Assembly (NCBI GenBank): GCA_030430495.1
Contig: JAUIKM010000002.1
Span: 124,001-188,000 of the forward strand
Reading direction: 5' to 3'
From: a bacterium
Lineage (GTDB): Bacteria > Bacteroidota > Ignavibacteria > Kapaibacteriales > UBA7675
Length of the DNA: 64,000 nucleotides
Positions 52,515-62,070 of the stretch are shown piece by piece (the stretch's first letter is position 1; each line of letters begins with the position of its first letter). The notes beneath the pieces were generated by a model. That model did no database searches, was not told the DNA's origin, and saw only the letters and a program-made list of their open reading frames with translations. A program made the translations under genes and the position numbers.

Positions 52515-53528
52515 ATGAAAATCTATTTTGACCATCCCCTGGATTCCCATACGACCTTCGGCGTTGCCGCACGGGCGGCGCAGTTCATCCGGATCGAGGA
52601 TGTAGTTGATATTCCGGCCGCGCTGGAAATCGCCGGCGGTTCCGGCAAAGCGCCCTATATCCTGGGCGGCGGCAGCAATGTGCTGATTACCGAAGACCTG
52701 GCCGACGCGGTACTTTCGATTGGCTTGCGCGGCATCGAGACGGAGGAACACGGCGACGAAGTAATTGTGACGGCCGCCGCGGGCGAAAACTGGCACGAAC
52801 TGGTCGAAGTCTGCGTGGAACGCGGCTGGGGCGGCATCGAAAACCTGGCGCTGATCCCCGGATCCGTCGGCGCGGCGCCCGTCCAGAACATCGGCGCCTA
52901 CGGCGTGGAGCTGGCCGACGTGCTGGAGCGCGTCGAGGTCTACGACATCAATCGCGGCGAATCGTATTCCATGACGCCGGCCGAGTGTTATTTCAGTTAT
53001 CGCGACAGCATCTTCAAACAGGACCGCAGCCAAAGCCGCATCATCACTTCTGTCTCCCTGCGTCTCTCGCGCACGGCCGCGCTGAACACGTCATACGGCG
53101 CAATTGAACAGGAACTGGCTGCCATCCCCGCCGACAAACGCAGTTTCCGCGACGTCTTTGAGGCCGTGATTCGCATCCGCCGATCCAAACTGCCCGACCC
53201 GAAGGTGATCGGCAACGCCGGCAGTTTTTTCAAGAATCAGATCGTGCACGAGTCGCTCCTGGAAAGTCTCCGTCAAGACTATCCCGATATTCCTCTCTGG
53301 CAGGTGGACGAGGACATGTACAAAATCCCGGCGGGCTGGTTGATCGAATACTGCGGCCTGAAAGGCCTGCGGCGGGGCAATACGGGCACCTACGAAAAAC
53401 AGGCCCTGGTGCTGGTCAACCACGGCGGCGCCACGGGCGAAGAGATCTGGCAATTTGCGCAGTACGTGCGCCGAACGGTCAAAAAAGAGTTCGGTTTTCA
53501 GCTGGCATGGGAGGTGAACGTCTGGTGA
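52515..53528 (+). CDS. murB: UDP-N-acetylenolpyruvoylglucosamine reductase (MurB)
   Basis: 337 residues from the ATG at 52515; an in-frame upstream start at 52470 would add 15 unrelated residues. MurB uses NADPH and FAD to reduce UDP-GlcNAc-enolpyruvate to UDP-MurNAc in cytoplasmic peptidoglycan synthesis. Seen: D-S-H-T-T-F-G-V near the start, the FAD-binding GGGSNVLITE at 51-60, ALIPGSVGAAPVQNIGAYGVE (about 112-132), catalytic R163 in SYRDSIF, the general acid S237 in GNAGSFFKN, and E333 in W-E-V-N-V-W at the very end. The overall layout matches type I MurB (E. coli-like). It is followed 35 bases later by crcB on the same strand. Confidence 0.96.
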   Translation: MKIYFDHPLDSHTTFGVAARAAQFIRIEDVVDIPAALEIAGGSGKAPYILGGGSNVLITEDLADAVLSIGLRGIETEEHGDEVIVTAAAGENWHELVEVCVERGWGGIENLALIPGSVGAAPVQNIGAYGVELADVLERVEVYDINRGESYSMTPAECYFSYRDSIFKQDRSQSRIITSVSLRLSRTAALNTSYGAIEQELAAIPADKRSFRDVFEAVIRIRRSKLPDPKVIGNAGSFFKNQIVHESLLESLRQDYPDIPLWQVDEDMYKIPAGWLIEYCGLKGLRRGNTGTYEKQALVLVNHGGATGEEIWQFAQYVRRTVKKEFGFQLAWEVNVW

Positions 53529-53562
53529 GCATACCATTCCGCGTCACCGGGGAGTTCGGGCA

Positions 53563-53943
53563 ATGTTGACGCTGACGGCGATTTTTGTCGGCGGCGGCCT
53601 CGGCAGCGTCTGTCGTTACCTGATTTCGCTTTTTGTGGCGGAGCGCAGTTCGGGCGCTTTCCCCTGGGGCACGCTGGCGGTCAACGTCGTCGGCTCGTTT
53701 CTGATCGGCCTGATCGTGGCGGCGGCGGCGCGTCATTTTGAGGATCTGCCGGAGGCGCTGCGTCTGGGCGCGGCGGTCGGTTTCTGCGGCGGCTTCACGA
53801 CTTTTTCGACTTTCAGCATGGAAGCGGTGCGCCTGCTGCGCGACGGGCAGACGGCGACGGCGCTGCTCTACGTGGGCGCGAGCGTTGTTCTCTCGCTGGC
53901 GGGATTCTGGCTGGCGGACCTGTTGATTCGCGGTCTGCGTTAG
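53563..53943 (+). CDS. crcB: Fluoride ion channel CrcB/FluC
   Basis: 126 residues with four membrane helices, the standard length of a single Fluc subunit. Hallmarks: GGGLGSVCRYLIS, WGTLAVNVVGSFLIG (N in the second helix), and GFCGGFTTFSTFSMEA, with the phenylalanines that line the fluoride pathway. Fluc dimers export fluoride to protect the cell. It follows murB by 35 bases, so the two share transcription. No fluoride riboswitch is visible in the short gap. Confidence 0.95.
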   Translation: MLTLTAIFVGGGLGSVCRYLISLFVAERSSGAFPWGTLAVNVVGSFLIGLIVAAAARHFEDLPEALRLGAAVGFCGGFTTFSTFSMEAVRLLRDGQTATALLYVGASVVLSLAGFWLADLLIRGLR

Positions 53944-53960
53944 GTTCGCCGACTGATCGC

Positions 53961-54012
53961 TTTGCCCCGGCATTGCCATTTGGGGCAGGCTCTATGACTT
54001 TTTTGTTTGTCA
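53961..54012 (+). terminator. Putative terminator between convergent crcB and 54033 gene
   Basis: TGCCCC at 53963-53968 pairs with GGGGCA at 53982-53987; a T-rich tract, TTTTTTGTTTGTCA, follows at 53999-54012. The T-run starts some twelve bases after the stem, so the fit is imperfect. The T-rich element matches those at 4428 and 62032. Confidence 0.55.
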
Positions 54013-54032
54013 ACGGGGGAGAAATTTCAAAC

Positions 54033-57000
54033 TCACCTGAGCATCAACAAGCGATAATCCCGCAACTCGCCGGCGCGCAGCTCAACGTGATACACTCCGC
54101 GCGCAAACTCTTCACTCAACTCAAAGACTCTGAAGCTGTCGGCTCCGTGGCCGGCTGCCGGCCGGCGCCGCTCGAGGACTTTCACGCCGGCGCTGTTGAA
54201 CACTGTGAGCACCGTTTCCTCGCTGCGCGAAACCACCGCGCCGATTGTAAACTGGCCGTCCGCCGGGTTGGGCGTCACGCTCCGAATGCCGAAAGTCGTC
54301 GTAAAATCCAGCCCGAAGTTGACACAGAACGGATCGACCGACAGCTGACCGTTTTCCGTTTCGACTGCCAGGTCTTCGCCGCCGGTCCAGGTGAAGTCTT
54401 CGATGATGATCGGCGTGACGGGGAAATTCTCGTCGTACATCACGCGGCCGTCCAGATAGAGCAAAGTGTCGCCGGGGACGGCGGAGGACGGCATTGTAAA
54501 CGACGTAGTGAGCAGATGATCGTCGCCGTCGCGGCTCCGCGTCGTGGCGGCTGCAAAACGGAAGGCTTCGGGCAGGAAAACGCGCCGATCGATCCGCACC
54601 GTAATGTCAAAACTGCCGGGCGTCAGACGCGGCAGACTCAGCTCGCGCAGCAGCAGCGGCAGCGTCACGATTGAATTGTCGGGCGCAAAACGAAGATCTG
54701 GATACTCGACGAGCATCACTTCGCGTTCGGTGACCACGCCGCGCAGCGGAATCCGCAGCGTTGGGCCGCAGATGCCGCCTTGTGTGTAAATGTTCAGTTC
54801 GTCACTGAAAATGCCTTCCTGCGCCGACTGCAGTCCGACGGTGAACACATGGCTTTCAGCGGGGTTGATGTCGAGCGGCAGGACAAAATCCGCGTCGATG
54901 GAAAACGGAGCGCCGAGTCCACTCAGTCTGATAATGCGCAGCGGTGCGGAACCCTCATTTTTCAGTTCAAAACTCTGTGTTCCTCTCTGCCCCGGCTTGA
55001 GGATGTCGAAGTCCACTTCCGTCGGCGTGACCGCCAGGCCCGCGCCGAACAGACTGCCTTTCAGGTGCACGACCTGCGTGATGTCGCAGGGCTCAAAATG
55101 TATCGTGAGTGTGCCGCTGTAGTCGCCCGTGGCGGTGGGCGCAAAACGGATGTCCACGTCGCGCAGTTCTCCGGCCTCCAGCGTGCTGCCCGCCTGCAGG
55201 GTGGTGCTGAACGGCGCGCTGATTTCGACCCTGTCGATCTCAAATTCGCCGGCGCGATCGGGGGCGGGCAGCAGGCTCAGCGTGATCGTCGAGTCGCGCC
55301 GGCCGCAGGCCAGCGGGTCGCCGAAATCGATGCTGTCCGGCAGTCCCAGGTGCGGCGCTTCGCTGCGGCCGCTGTAGGGAACAAAGAGATGTTCCTCGCA
55401 GAAATCGACCTCAAACTGCACCGCCGCGATTTCCTGCGTCGGCTGCGTCGGGCTGTAGCGCAGGCGCAGCGCCGCCACGCCGTTGGGCGGCACCTGTATC
55501 GGCAGCGCGTCGATCGGCTCGATCGTCAGCGGCTTGACGATGCGCACGATGCTGATCGGCTGGGAGCCGCGATTGTTGAAAATGACTTCAGACTCCGAAC
55601 TGCGCTCGCAGCTCAGCAGCGGCGGAAAATTGATCTGCTTTGCGTCCAGCGGAAGCACGTCGTCGATGAACCTGGCGCTCAGATCCACTTCCAGCGTGCC
55701 GGAGCAGTCGGAAGTGCTCAGCGCATAGTCGATGCCCAGCTGGCCGACCACCAGATTGACGCCGCTCAGCGGCAGGATCGACAGGTCGACGCTTCCACCC
55801 GCCGGGATCGGGTCGTCGATGGCGTCCGGCGCGACGCTGAAGGCGGGGCTGATGCGAATCTCGCCGATGTCGAGATCTTCTTCCGCCGTATTGGTGATGC
55901 GCAGGGTGCGCGCCTGCGGCGTGGCGCAGAGCGGCACATTGCCGAAGTCGATGTTGTCCGGCTGCGCCAGCAGCGCCGCCTCGGCTTTTTCCACCTGGAT
56001 TGTCAAGGCCAGGTCGCGCACGCAGGGGCGTCCTTGCAGATCGAGGACGGCGGTTACGCGGCCGGGCGAATCCTTGTTTATGCGCACTTCCACCTGAACC
56101 GTGGCCCGCGCGGCGATTTCGCTGTCCGCCGCGGGCTGCGACAAAATCTGCAGCACGGCCGGATTGCGGCTCTCGGCGCCGACCCACTGGATACTTTCAA
56201 GGCCGTCGTTCTGGACGGTCAGCAGGACAATTTTTTCATTTTCGCAGGCGCCGATCGAGACGTCCAACGGCCCGTCGACCAGCAAGAGGCGTCCCGGCGT
56301 GCGCTGGCGCACGTCGATGCTCGCCGTTTTGCTGCAGCCGTTGGCGCCGAAACCGATGACCGTGTAGATGTCGGCTTTGTCGACAACGATCGAGGGCGAC
56401 TGGCTTTCCGTCGACCACAGGTAGCTGTCGAAGTCGCCGACGGCTCTCAGGGTGACGGTCTCACCGACGCAGAGCGGCAGGCTGCCTTCCGTCGGCACGA
56501 TTTCCAGCTCCGGGATGCCGTAGTTCAGGAACATGGCCCACAGGGCATTGTGCGGTTTGCTGATCAGGGTCATTCTGAAATCTGTTGCGCCGGCCGGCAC
56601 GTAGTTGTTCAGTTTTGCCAGGACATCATTGCCGCCCATCAACGGGTCGGCCGTATCTTCCAGCTGTCCGCGCAGAATCCCGTCAAAGTAGCTGAAGTTG
56701 GCGGACGGACCGCCACAGGCGCCGGACTGCGGATCTTTGCCGCCGATCTTGCCCAGCGAGTTGTCGTTGACAACAATTTCCGCGGCGTCGCTGTCGGCGT
56801 TGCAGATATAGCCGCACATAAGCCCCAGTCCCAGGTCGAAGCAGCTGGGCGGCGTCAGGTCCAGAGAATAGTTCACCGGATCGTAGGTGAAGTTGGAGTC
56901 GTTGAGCAGAATCTCGACGTTCGTCGCCTTCAGGTCGGCGCGTTCAAAACATACCCACAGGTAGAAATCGGCGTAGCGGCTCGAGGCTTGGCTCTGCGGT

Positions 57001-57446
57001 GGAATGTCGATCAGGTAGACGCTGCGGTTCGTTTGTATCCGGCCTGTCACGTCCACGGCATGCACGCCCGAATTGTCGCCGAATTCGCTGTTGAAGTTGA
57101 CGGACACCTGGTTGGAGGCGTCCAGTTGCAGCGGCGCGCCGTCAAAGCCGATCGTCAGCGGTTTGACCGCGCCGTGCCGCCCCGCCAGCAGATAGGCCTG
57201 CCGAACCGCGCAGCCCGCCGGGATCGCAATGGTCAACTCGCCCGATCCGGTGCTGGTGGCCGGAGGTGAATAGCCGCCGCCCGTCGCGCCGCCGTGGATC
57301 ACCTGACGGAAAAAAACGTCCTGAGCGCTCGCGCTTTCAGGCGCGCCGACAAACAAAAAAATCGCAAGGAAACAAGTCAGGAACAGGTCCGCGGCAAGAC
57401 CCGGAATGCGGCTCCGCAGTGTAAACAGATGTGTGACTGGCAACAT
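54033..57446 (-). CDS. Large secreted ASH/Ig-domain protein with cohesin-like segment and T9SS sorting domain
   Basis: 1137 residues from the ATG at 57446, chosen because the signal segment (LFLTCFLAIFLFVG ... SASAQ) follows. About 45-330 is a beta-rich N-terminal domain (QVIHGGATGGGYSPPATSTG, then AIPAGCAVRQAYLLAG) of a type seen in other secreted FCB proteins. About 345-420 is an Ig-like module with LPLCVGETVTLRAVGDFDSYLW. About 430-900 holds several ASPM-SPD-2-Hydin-type beta domains (NIDFGNVPLC, SIDFGDPLACGRRD, EVDFDILKPGQRGTQSFELKNEGSAPLRI). A cohesin-like region follows (LRFAPDNSIVTLPLLLREL), then a T9SS sorting domain from about 1060 (SVTPNPADGQFTI, TVFNSAGVKVLE, ARGVYHVELRAGE). No catalytic motif is seen; it is probably a structural or adhesive surface protein. 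Confidence 0.82.
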   Translation of the reverse strand: MLPVTHLFTLRSRIPGLAADLFLTCFLAIFLFVGAPESASAQDVFFRQVIHGGATGGGYSPPATSTGSGELTIAIPAGCAVRQAYLLAGRHGAVKPLTIGFDGAPLQLDASNQVSVNFNSEFGDNSGVHAVDVTGRIQTNRSVYLIDIPPQSQASSRYADFYLWVCFERADLKATNVEILLNDSNFTYDPVNYSLDLTPPSCFDLGLGLMCGYICNADSDAAEIVVNDNSLGKIGGKDPQSGACGGPSANFSYFDGILRGQLEDTADPLMGGNDVLAKLNNYVPAGATDFRMTLISKPHNALWAMFLNYGIPELEIVPTEGSLPLCVGETVTLRAVGDFDSYLWSTESQSPSIVVDKADIYTVIGFGANGCSKTASIDVRQRTPGRLLLVDGPLDVSIGACENEKIVLLTVQNDGLESIQWVGAESRNPAVLQILSQPAADSEIAARATVQVEVRINKDSPGRVTAVLDLQGRPCVRDLALTIQVEKAEAALLAQPDNIDFGNVPLCATPQARTLRITNTAEEDLDIGEIRISPAFSVAPDAIDDPIPAGGSVDLSILPLSGVNLVVGQLGIDYALSTSDCSGTLEVDLSARFIDDVLPLDAKQINFPPLLSCERSSESEVIFNNRGSQPISIVRIVKPLTIEPIDALPIQVPPNGVAALRLRYSPTQPTQEIAAVQFEVDFCEEHLFVPYSGRSEAPHLGLPDSIDFGDPLACGRRDSTITLSLLPAPDRAGEFEIDRVEISAPFSTTLQAGSTLEAGELRDVDIRFAPTATGDYSGTLTIHFEPCDITQVVHLKGSLFGAGLAVTPTEVDFDILKPGQRGTQSFELKNEGSAPLRIIRLSGLGAPFSIDADFVLPLDINPAESHVFTVGLQSAQEGIFSDELNIYTQGGICGPTLRIPLRGVVTEREVMLVEYPDLRFAPDNSIVTLPLLLRELSLPRLTPGSFDITVRIDRRVFLPEAFRFAAATTRSRDGDDHLLTTSFTMPSSAVPGDTLLYLDGRVMYDENFPVTPIIIEDFTWTGGEDLAVETENGQLSVDPFCVNFGLDFTTTFGIRSVTPNPADGQFTIGAVVSRSEETVLTVFNSAGVKVLERRRPAAGHGADSFRVFELSEEFARGVYHVELRAGELRDYRLLMLR

Positions 57447-57758
57447 GTCGGCGAAGTAGAATATTCGGTTTACGGGATCGGAATCCCGGCTGGGTGTATG
57501 CTGCGAGGGCGGGCAGGGCGGCAATGTACGTTGCAAGTGATACATAAACAATCCGTTTTGCCGTGCACAATTGTGAGCCTGTCGGTTTTGAGGCCCTCTA
57601 CGTGGTCATTTCATCCGATCGCAGAGAGAACCCGGCCGCGGCGGATTTGTCCCAATTCCCCTTCCCGGCGTAAATTGCCGCTCATTTTTTATCAGGCGAC
57701 GCTGCGCCCGGCATTTGACGGCGCGGCCGTTTGATGCGCCGACATGCGGGAGGATTTC
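57447..57758. other. Divergent intergenic region
   Basis: 312 bases between a minus-strand and a plus-strand gene, expected to hold both promoters. No supported gene. A strong GGGAGG ribosome site at 57748-57753 lies just before the nitrilase start. Confidence 0.45.
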
Positions 57759-58589
57759 ATGACGAGTTTGCGACTGGCTGTAGTTCAGTTTTCGGCGCAA
57801 TTTGGTGAGGTCGGCGCAAATATCGCGGCGCTGGAAGCACTGCTGGAACCGGTGGAAGCCGATATTATCGTGCTGCCGGAGCTGTGCACCACCGGCTACT
57901 TTTTTCAGTCGCGCGATGAATCGGCGCGGTACGCCGAGGCCGTCGACGGTCCCTCCTGCGAGCTGTTCCGGCGCACGGCGGCGGCCAAAAACGCCATCGT
58001 GGTGGGCGGTTTTGCCGAACGCGCCGGCACAGAGATGTACAACAGCTGCGCGCTCGTTGCACCGGAAGACGGCGAGGTGCGGGTCTACCGCAAAATCCAC
58101 CTGTTCTACCGCGAGAAATTTGCCTTTGACGTGGGCGACAAAGCCTGGTTCAACGTGTACAACGCCGCGCGCGACGTCAACATCGGCATGATGGTCTGTT
58201 ACGACTGGCGTTTCCCCGAGGCGGCGCGCAGCCTGATGCTCGCCGGCGCCGACCTGGTCGTCTGTCCGTCCAATCTCGTCACCGAGGCCTGGCGCAAGGT
58301 CATGCCCGCGCGCGCCATCGAAAACAAAGTCTACATGGCCGTGGCCAACCGCGCCGGCGCGGAAACGCGCGGCGACGAAACGCTCGTGTTCAAGGGCGAC
58401 TCCGCCGTCTACGGCTACAACGGCGACGAGCTGGCTCTGGCCGACCCGCACAGCAACGTGGTGATCTACGCCGACATCCTGCCCGCCAAAACGCGCGACA
58501 AGTCGTTCAACGCTTTCAACGACGTGCGCCACGACCGCGTCCCCGCCGCGTATGCCGCACTCTGCAGGCCGAACGAAGGGCGGGCCTGA
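57759..58589 (+). CDS. Nitrilase-superfamily carbon-nitrogen hydrolase (amidase)
   Basis: 276 residues. The start at 57759 is chosen over one 15 bases upstream because a GGGAGG ribosome site has proper spacing only for it. The catalytic triad is intact: E41 in V-L-P-E-L, K112 in Y-R-K-I-H-L, and C147 in MMVCYDWRFPE, with a second conserved Glu near 119 (YREK). The fold and length fit omega-amidase- or N-carbamoyl-amidase-like enzymes that hydrolyse amides to acid and ammonia. The substrate cannot be fixed from the motifs. Cytoplasmic. malQ begins 33 bases downstream on the same strand, so a shared transcript is likely. Confidence 0.92.
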   Translation: MTSLRLAVVQFSAQFGEVGANIAALEALLEPVEADIIVLPELCTTGYFFQSRDESARYAEAVDGPSCELFRRTAAAKNAIVVGGFAERAGTEMYNSCALVAPEDGEVRVYRKIHLFYREKFAFDVGDKAWFNVYNAARDVNIGMMVCYDWRFPEAARSLMLAGADLVVCPSNLVTEAWRKVMPARAIENKVYMAVANRAGAETRGDETLVFKGDSAVYGYNGDELALADPHSNVVIYADILPAKTRDKSFNAFNDVRHDRVPAAYAALCRPNEGRA

Positions 58590-58622
58590 GCCGACATATC
58601 AGAACTATTGAAAGACTTCTCC

Positions 58623-60152
58623 ATGAATTTCTCGACCCTGCGACTGTCCGGCATTCTGCTGCATATTTCTTCGCTGCCCGCCGCTGCGGGAGAAGCGGAT
58701 CAGGGCATCGGCGACCTGGGCGACGGCGCCCGCGCCTTCGTCGATTTTTTGCAGGCGGCCGGGCAGAGCTGCTGGCAGGTGCTGCCGATCGGTCCGACGG
58801 GCTACGGCGACAGCCCCTACGCCTCGTATTCGGCTTTTGCCGGCAACCCCGATTTCATCAGCCTGGAGGACCTGCGGCGGCGCGGCTACCTGAGCGCCTC
58901 CGAGCTGCCGGTCCTGGCGCGCACGCGCAAACACGCGCATATCGGCGCGGCGCGCGAAGTGAAAATGCCGGCGCTGCGGCGCGCCTGGCAGCGCTTCTGC
59001 AGCGCGCGCACGTCCGCCGAGAGCGGCGCTTTTCATCATTGGGCCGCGCAGCAGGGCGACTGGCTGGACGACTTTGCACTGTTCATGACGCTGAAAGACC
59101 TGCACGGCGGCGGCGCCTGGTACAACTGGCCGCGCGAGTACAAACTACGCGATCCGGCCGCCCTGCAGGCGCTGCGGGGCTCACAGCGCGAACTCTTCGA
59201 TTTTCATCGCTGGCTGCAGTGGCTGTTCAGCGAGCAGTGGCGCGGCCTGCGCGCCTACGCCGCCGCGCGCGGCGTGCAACTGATGGGCGACATCCCGATC
59301 TTTGCCGCGGATGACTCGGCCGACGTCTGGGCGCATCCCGGACAGTTTCTGCTGGACGGCGAGCGCCGCCCGACCGTCGTGGCCGGCGTGCCGCCGGACT
59401 ATTTCTCCACAACCGGTCAGCGCTGGGGCAACCCGCTCTACGACTGGGACGCCATGCGCCGCGACAACTTTGGCTGGTGGAACGCGCGCCTGCGGCGCAT
59501 GCTCGACTGTTTTGACCTGCTGCGCATCGACCACTTTCGCGGCTTTGAGGCTTTCTGGGCGATTCCCGCCGCCGATGACACCGCCGTCAACGGCCGCTGG
59601 GTCAAGGCGCCCGGCGGCGAGCTCTTTGCCGAAGTGCGCCGCCGCCACGGCGCGCTGCCGCTGATAGCCGAGGACCTGGGCCTGATCACGCCGGAAGTTG
59701 TAGCCCTGCTGCGCGAATGCGGATTCCCCGGCATGAAAGTCCTGCAGTTCGGCTTTGAGAGCCGCGACCCGCGCAACGACTTCCTGCCGCACAACTTTGA
59801 GCGCAACTGCGTGGTCTATACCGGCACGCACGACAATGCGCCGACGGCCGCCTGGCACCGCGCCGCGTCGGATGAGGTCAGGGATTTTGTAGAACGGTAC
59901 ACCGGCGTGCGCAGCTCCGCGCGCGTCGTGCGCGAGCTGATCCGCGCCGCGCTGGCTTCGCCCGCCCGGCTCTGCCTCTTCCCGCTGCAGGACGTCCTGG
60001 CGCAGGGCAAGAGCCGTCGCATGAACGAACCCGGACAGGCGCGCGGCAATTGGTCCTACCGCATCGAGGCCGCGGACCTGGCGTCCGACGTCGCGGCGGA
60101 CCTGCGCGAACTCACCGCGCTCTACAACCGCCTGGCCTCGCCTTCCGCCTGA
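58623..60152 (+). CDS. malQ: 4-alpha-glucanotransferase (amylomaltase, GH77)
   Basis: 509 residues from the ATG at 58623. MalQ moves maltooligosaccharide segments between alpha-1,4-glucans in cytoplasmic maltodextrin and glycogen metabolism. Visible hallmarks: GILLHISSLP at the start, WQVLPIGPTGYGDSPYAS (about 51-68), GDIPIFAADDSADVW (about 222-236), VAGVPPDYFSTTGQRWGNPLY, the nucleophile D303 in L-R-I-D-H-F-R-G, acid/base E350 in LIAEDLG, and D404 in YTGTHDNAP. The length matches plain bacterial MalQ without extra starch-binding domain. The catalytic residues are intact. Second in a probable pair with the nitrilase gene. Confidence 0.96.
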   Translation: MNFSTLRLSGILLHISSLPAAAGEADQGIGDLGDGARAFVDFLQAAGQSCWQVLPIGPTGYGDSPYASYSAFAGNPDFISLEDLRRRGYLSASELPVLARTRKHAHIGAAREVKMPALRRAWQRFCSARTSAESGAFHHWAAQQGDWLDDFALFMTLKDLHGGGAWYNWPREYKLRDPAALQALRGSQRELFDFHRWLQWLFSEQWRGLRAYAAARGVQLMGDIPIFAADDSADVWAHPGQFLLDGERRPTVVAGVPPDYFSTTGQRWGNPLYDWDAMRRDNFGWWNARLRRMLDCFDLLRIDHFRGFEAFWAIPAADDTAVNGRWVKAPGGELFAEVRRRHGALPLIAEDLGLITPEVVALLRECGFPGMKVLQFGFESRDPRNDFLPHNFERNCVVYTGTHDNAPTAAWHRAASDEVRDFVERYTGVRSSARVVRELIRAALASPARLCLFPLQDVLAQGKSRRMNEPGQARGNWSYRIEAADLASDVAADLRELTALYNRLASPSA

Positions 60153-60255
60153 AGCGCCGCCATGCCGTTCGCCCGCTTTTGTGTACTTTTGCGCAGCTCC
60201 GCCGCGGCTTCGGCGGCGTTGTCCTGCTGCTTCCAACCACAAACCACGATAGTTC

Positions 60256-61971
60256 ATGCGACATTTTCAGCGCTGTTTCCGCTTAGTTTTGTTGGTCGTC
60301 TGTGTGCTGATGTTTTGCGCCGCAGAGCGGCCGCTCGCCGCGCAGGATTCGGCCGAAAAGGTCGATCTCAGCTCGCCCTACGGCACGATCCGCACGCACC
60401 TGATTTTCCTGCAGGAAAAAAACTACAAGCCGGATTCGGCCGCGCTGACGCTCAACATGGTGGACAATCGCACCAGCGAGGCGCGCGAAATCGCCGTCAA
60501 ACTCAAGGAATTTCTCGACTTCCGCGGTTTGCTCGTGGAGATGGACAAGGTACCGACCAACTCCGCCTACATCGACACAAGCACCGGCGAAGCGACCTTC
60601 ACGCCTTTTCACGACTACCCGACGATCTATGTCGAAAAAGTCGGCAAGCGCTGGTTGTATTCGGAGAGCACGGTTAACGCGGTGCCGGTGCTGTGGGAGC
60701 AGACGCAGACATGGACCTTTGAAGAATTCATCAGCACCTTTGACTCCATCGACGCCGATCGATATTTCGGCCTCAAACTGGGTCACTACGTCACGCTGTT
60801 TCTGATTCTGGCGCTGGCTTTTGTTTTCCACCGCATTCTGTCCTTTGTGCTCACGAGCGTGATCCTGCGCTACCTGGAAAAGTGGCTCAAAGGCGCGGTG
60901 GCGGTCGATTTTATCCACCAGGTGGCGCGCCCGCTCAGCTACCTGATCGTCTACGTGGCGATTATCGTGCTGGTGCCGACGCTCAAGCTGCCGCCTTTCC
61001 ACCAGAAATACCTGCAGTTGCTGCTGCAGCTGATGGCCTCGATCTACGGCATCATGATTTTCTACCGCGTCGTCGACCTGCTCGGCGCGTACTTTGAGAA
61101 AATCGCCGAAAAGACCGAGAGCACGCTGGACGATCATCTGGTGCCGCTGGCGCGCACGCTCACAAAAATCCTCGTGGTGCTCGGCGGGATAGCATTGATC
61201 CTGCAGAACTGGGGCATCAATATCACGGCGCTGCTGGCCGGCCTGTCCATCGGCGGTCTGGCTTTTGCCTTTGCCGCGCAGGACACCATCCGCAACTTCT
61301 TCGGCTCGATTATGATTTTTGTCGACAAACCCTTCCAGATCGGCGACTGGGTGGTGTTCGACGGCGGCGAGGGCACGGTGGAGGAAGTCGGCATCCGCAG
61401 CACGCGCGTGCGCACCTTCTACAATTCGCTGGTCTACGTGCCCAACGGCAAGCTGGCGGACATGATGGTGGACAACATGGGGCTGCGCCAGTACCGCCGT
61501 TTCAACACAAAGATCACGATCACCTACAGCACGAGCCCGGAGCAGGTGGACGCCTTTGTGCAGGGCCTGCGGCGCATCGTGGACACACATCCGAACACGC
61601 GCAAGGACTACTACCAGATCTTTTTCAACAACATGAGCGCCACCTCGCTCGACGTGCTTTTCTACATCTTTTTTGAGGTGCCGGACTGGACGGAGGAGCT
61701 GCGCGCGCGTCACGACGTTCTGCTGGCCATCATGAACCTGGCCAAAGCTCTCGGCGTGGAATTTGCCTTCCCGACGGAGACCATTCACATCGACAGCTGG
61801 CCGGCCGGCAACGCGGCTCAGTTGCCGGTCGATTCCGGCGGCGAGACTAACAAGATGGCTGTTGCTGAAGAAGAGGATTTTCGGAAAAGCATCGACGCGG
61901 TCATCGCCGACATGCTGGAGCGCAACCGCCTGGAAACCCAACGCCTGCAGCGCGAACGGGAGCAGAAATAA
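60256..61971 (+). CDS. MscS-family mechanosensitive ion channel with extracytoplasmic N-domain
   Basis: 571 residues. An N-terminal signal peptide (about 1-30, RPLAAQ) is followed by a soluble region of about 140 residues (STGEATFTPFHDYPTIYVEKVGKRWLY) and then membrane helices at about 176-198, 225-245, 255-275 and 295-315. The pore helix reads LLAGLSIGGLAFAFAAQDTIRNFFGSIMIFVDKPFQIGDWV, the hallmark of MscS, and the cytoplasmic beta and alpha/beta cage domains follow to about 520. The charged C-terminal tail ends in a coiled-coil-like RLETQRLQREREQK. Such channels release solutes on hypo-osmotic shock. Longer than E. coli MscS (286 residues) because of the N-domain. Confidence 0.92.
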   Translation: MRHFQRCFRLVLLVVCVLMFCAAERPLAAQDSAEKVDLSSPYGTIRTHLIFLQEKNYKPDSAALTLNMVDNRTSEAREIAVKLKEFLDFRGLLVEMDKVPTNSAYIDTSTGEATFTPFHDYPTIYVEKVGKRWLYSESTVNAVPVLWEQTQTWTFEEFISTFDSIDADRYFGLKLGHYVTLFLILALAFVFHRILSFVLTSVILRYLEKWLKGAVAVDFIHQVARPLSYLIVYVAIIVLVPTLKLPPFHQKYLQLLLQLMASIYGIMIFYRVVDLLGAYFEKIAEKTESTLDDHLVPLARTLTKILVVLGGIALILQNWGINITALLAGLSIGGLAFAFAAQDTIRNFFGSIMIFVDKPFQIGDWVVFDGGEGTVEEVGIRSTRVRTFYNSLVYVPNGKLADMMVDNMGLRQYRRFNTKITITYSTSPEQVDAFVQGLRRIVDTHPNTRKDYYQIFFNNMSATSLDVLFYIFFEVPDWTEELRARHDVLLAIMNLAKALGVEFAFPTETIHIDSWPAGNAAQLPVDSGGETNKMAVAEEEDFRKSIDAVIADMLERNRLETQRLQREREQK

Positions 61972-62014
61972 TGCGGCCCAACGGGAATTGACCGCCTGAT
62001 TACAGCGCCGTTCC

Positions 62015-62043
62015 GGCTCGTTTTTCTGAGCTTTTTGTTTGTC
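62015..62043 (+). terminator. Weak terminator-like element after the MscS gene
   Basis: GCTC pairs with GAGC around a short T-rich loop at about 62016-62031, followed by TTTTTGTTTGTC at 62032-62043. The stem is only about four base pairs, so I give it low weight; the T-rich tail matches elements elsewhere in the window. Confidence 0.35.
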
Positions 62044-62070
62044 TTTGCGGGGAAAAAACGAGGCGTGGCG

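Noticed and set aside
53529-53562. Fluoride riboswitch before crcB
   Set aside because: The gap is only 34 bases and lacks the conserved pseudoknot sequence pattern.
54780-57269. Plus-strand frame of 829 codons antisense to the ASH-domain gene
   Set aside because: High in Arg, Ala, Gln and Asp as expected from a GC-rich antisense frame; the minus-strand protein has a signal peptide, named domains and a sorting domain.
60283-61941. Minus-strand frame of 552 codons opposite the MscS gene
   Set aside because: Composition rich in His, Asp, Val, Gln and Arg without structure; the plus-strand frame is a clear MscS channel.
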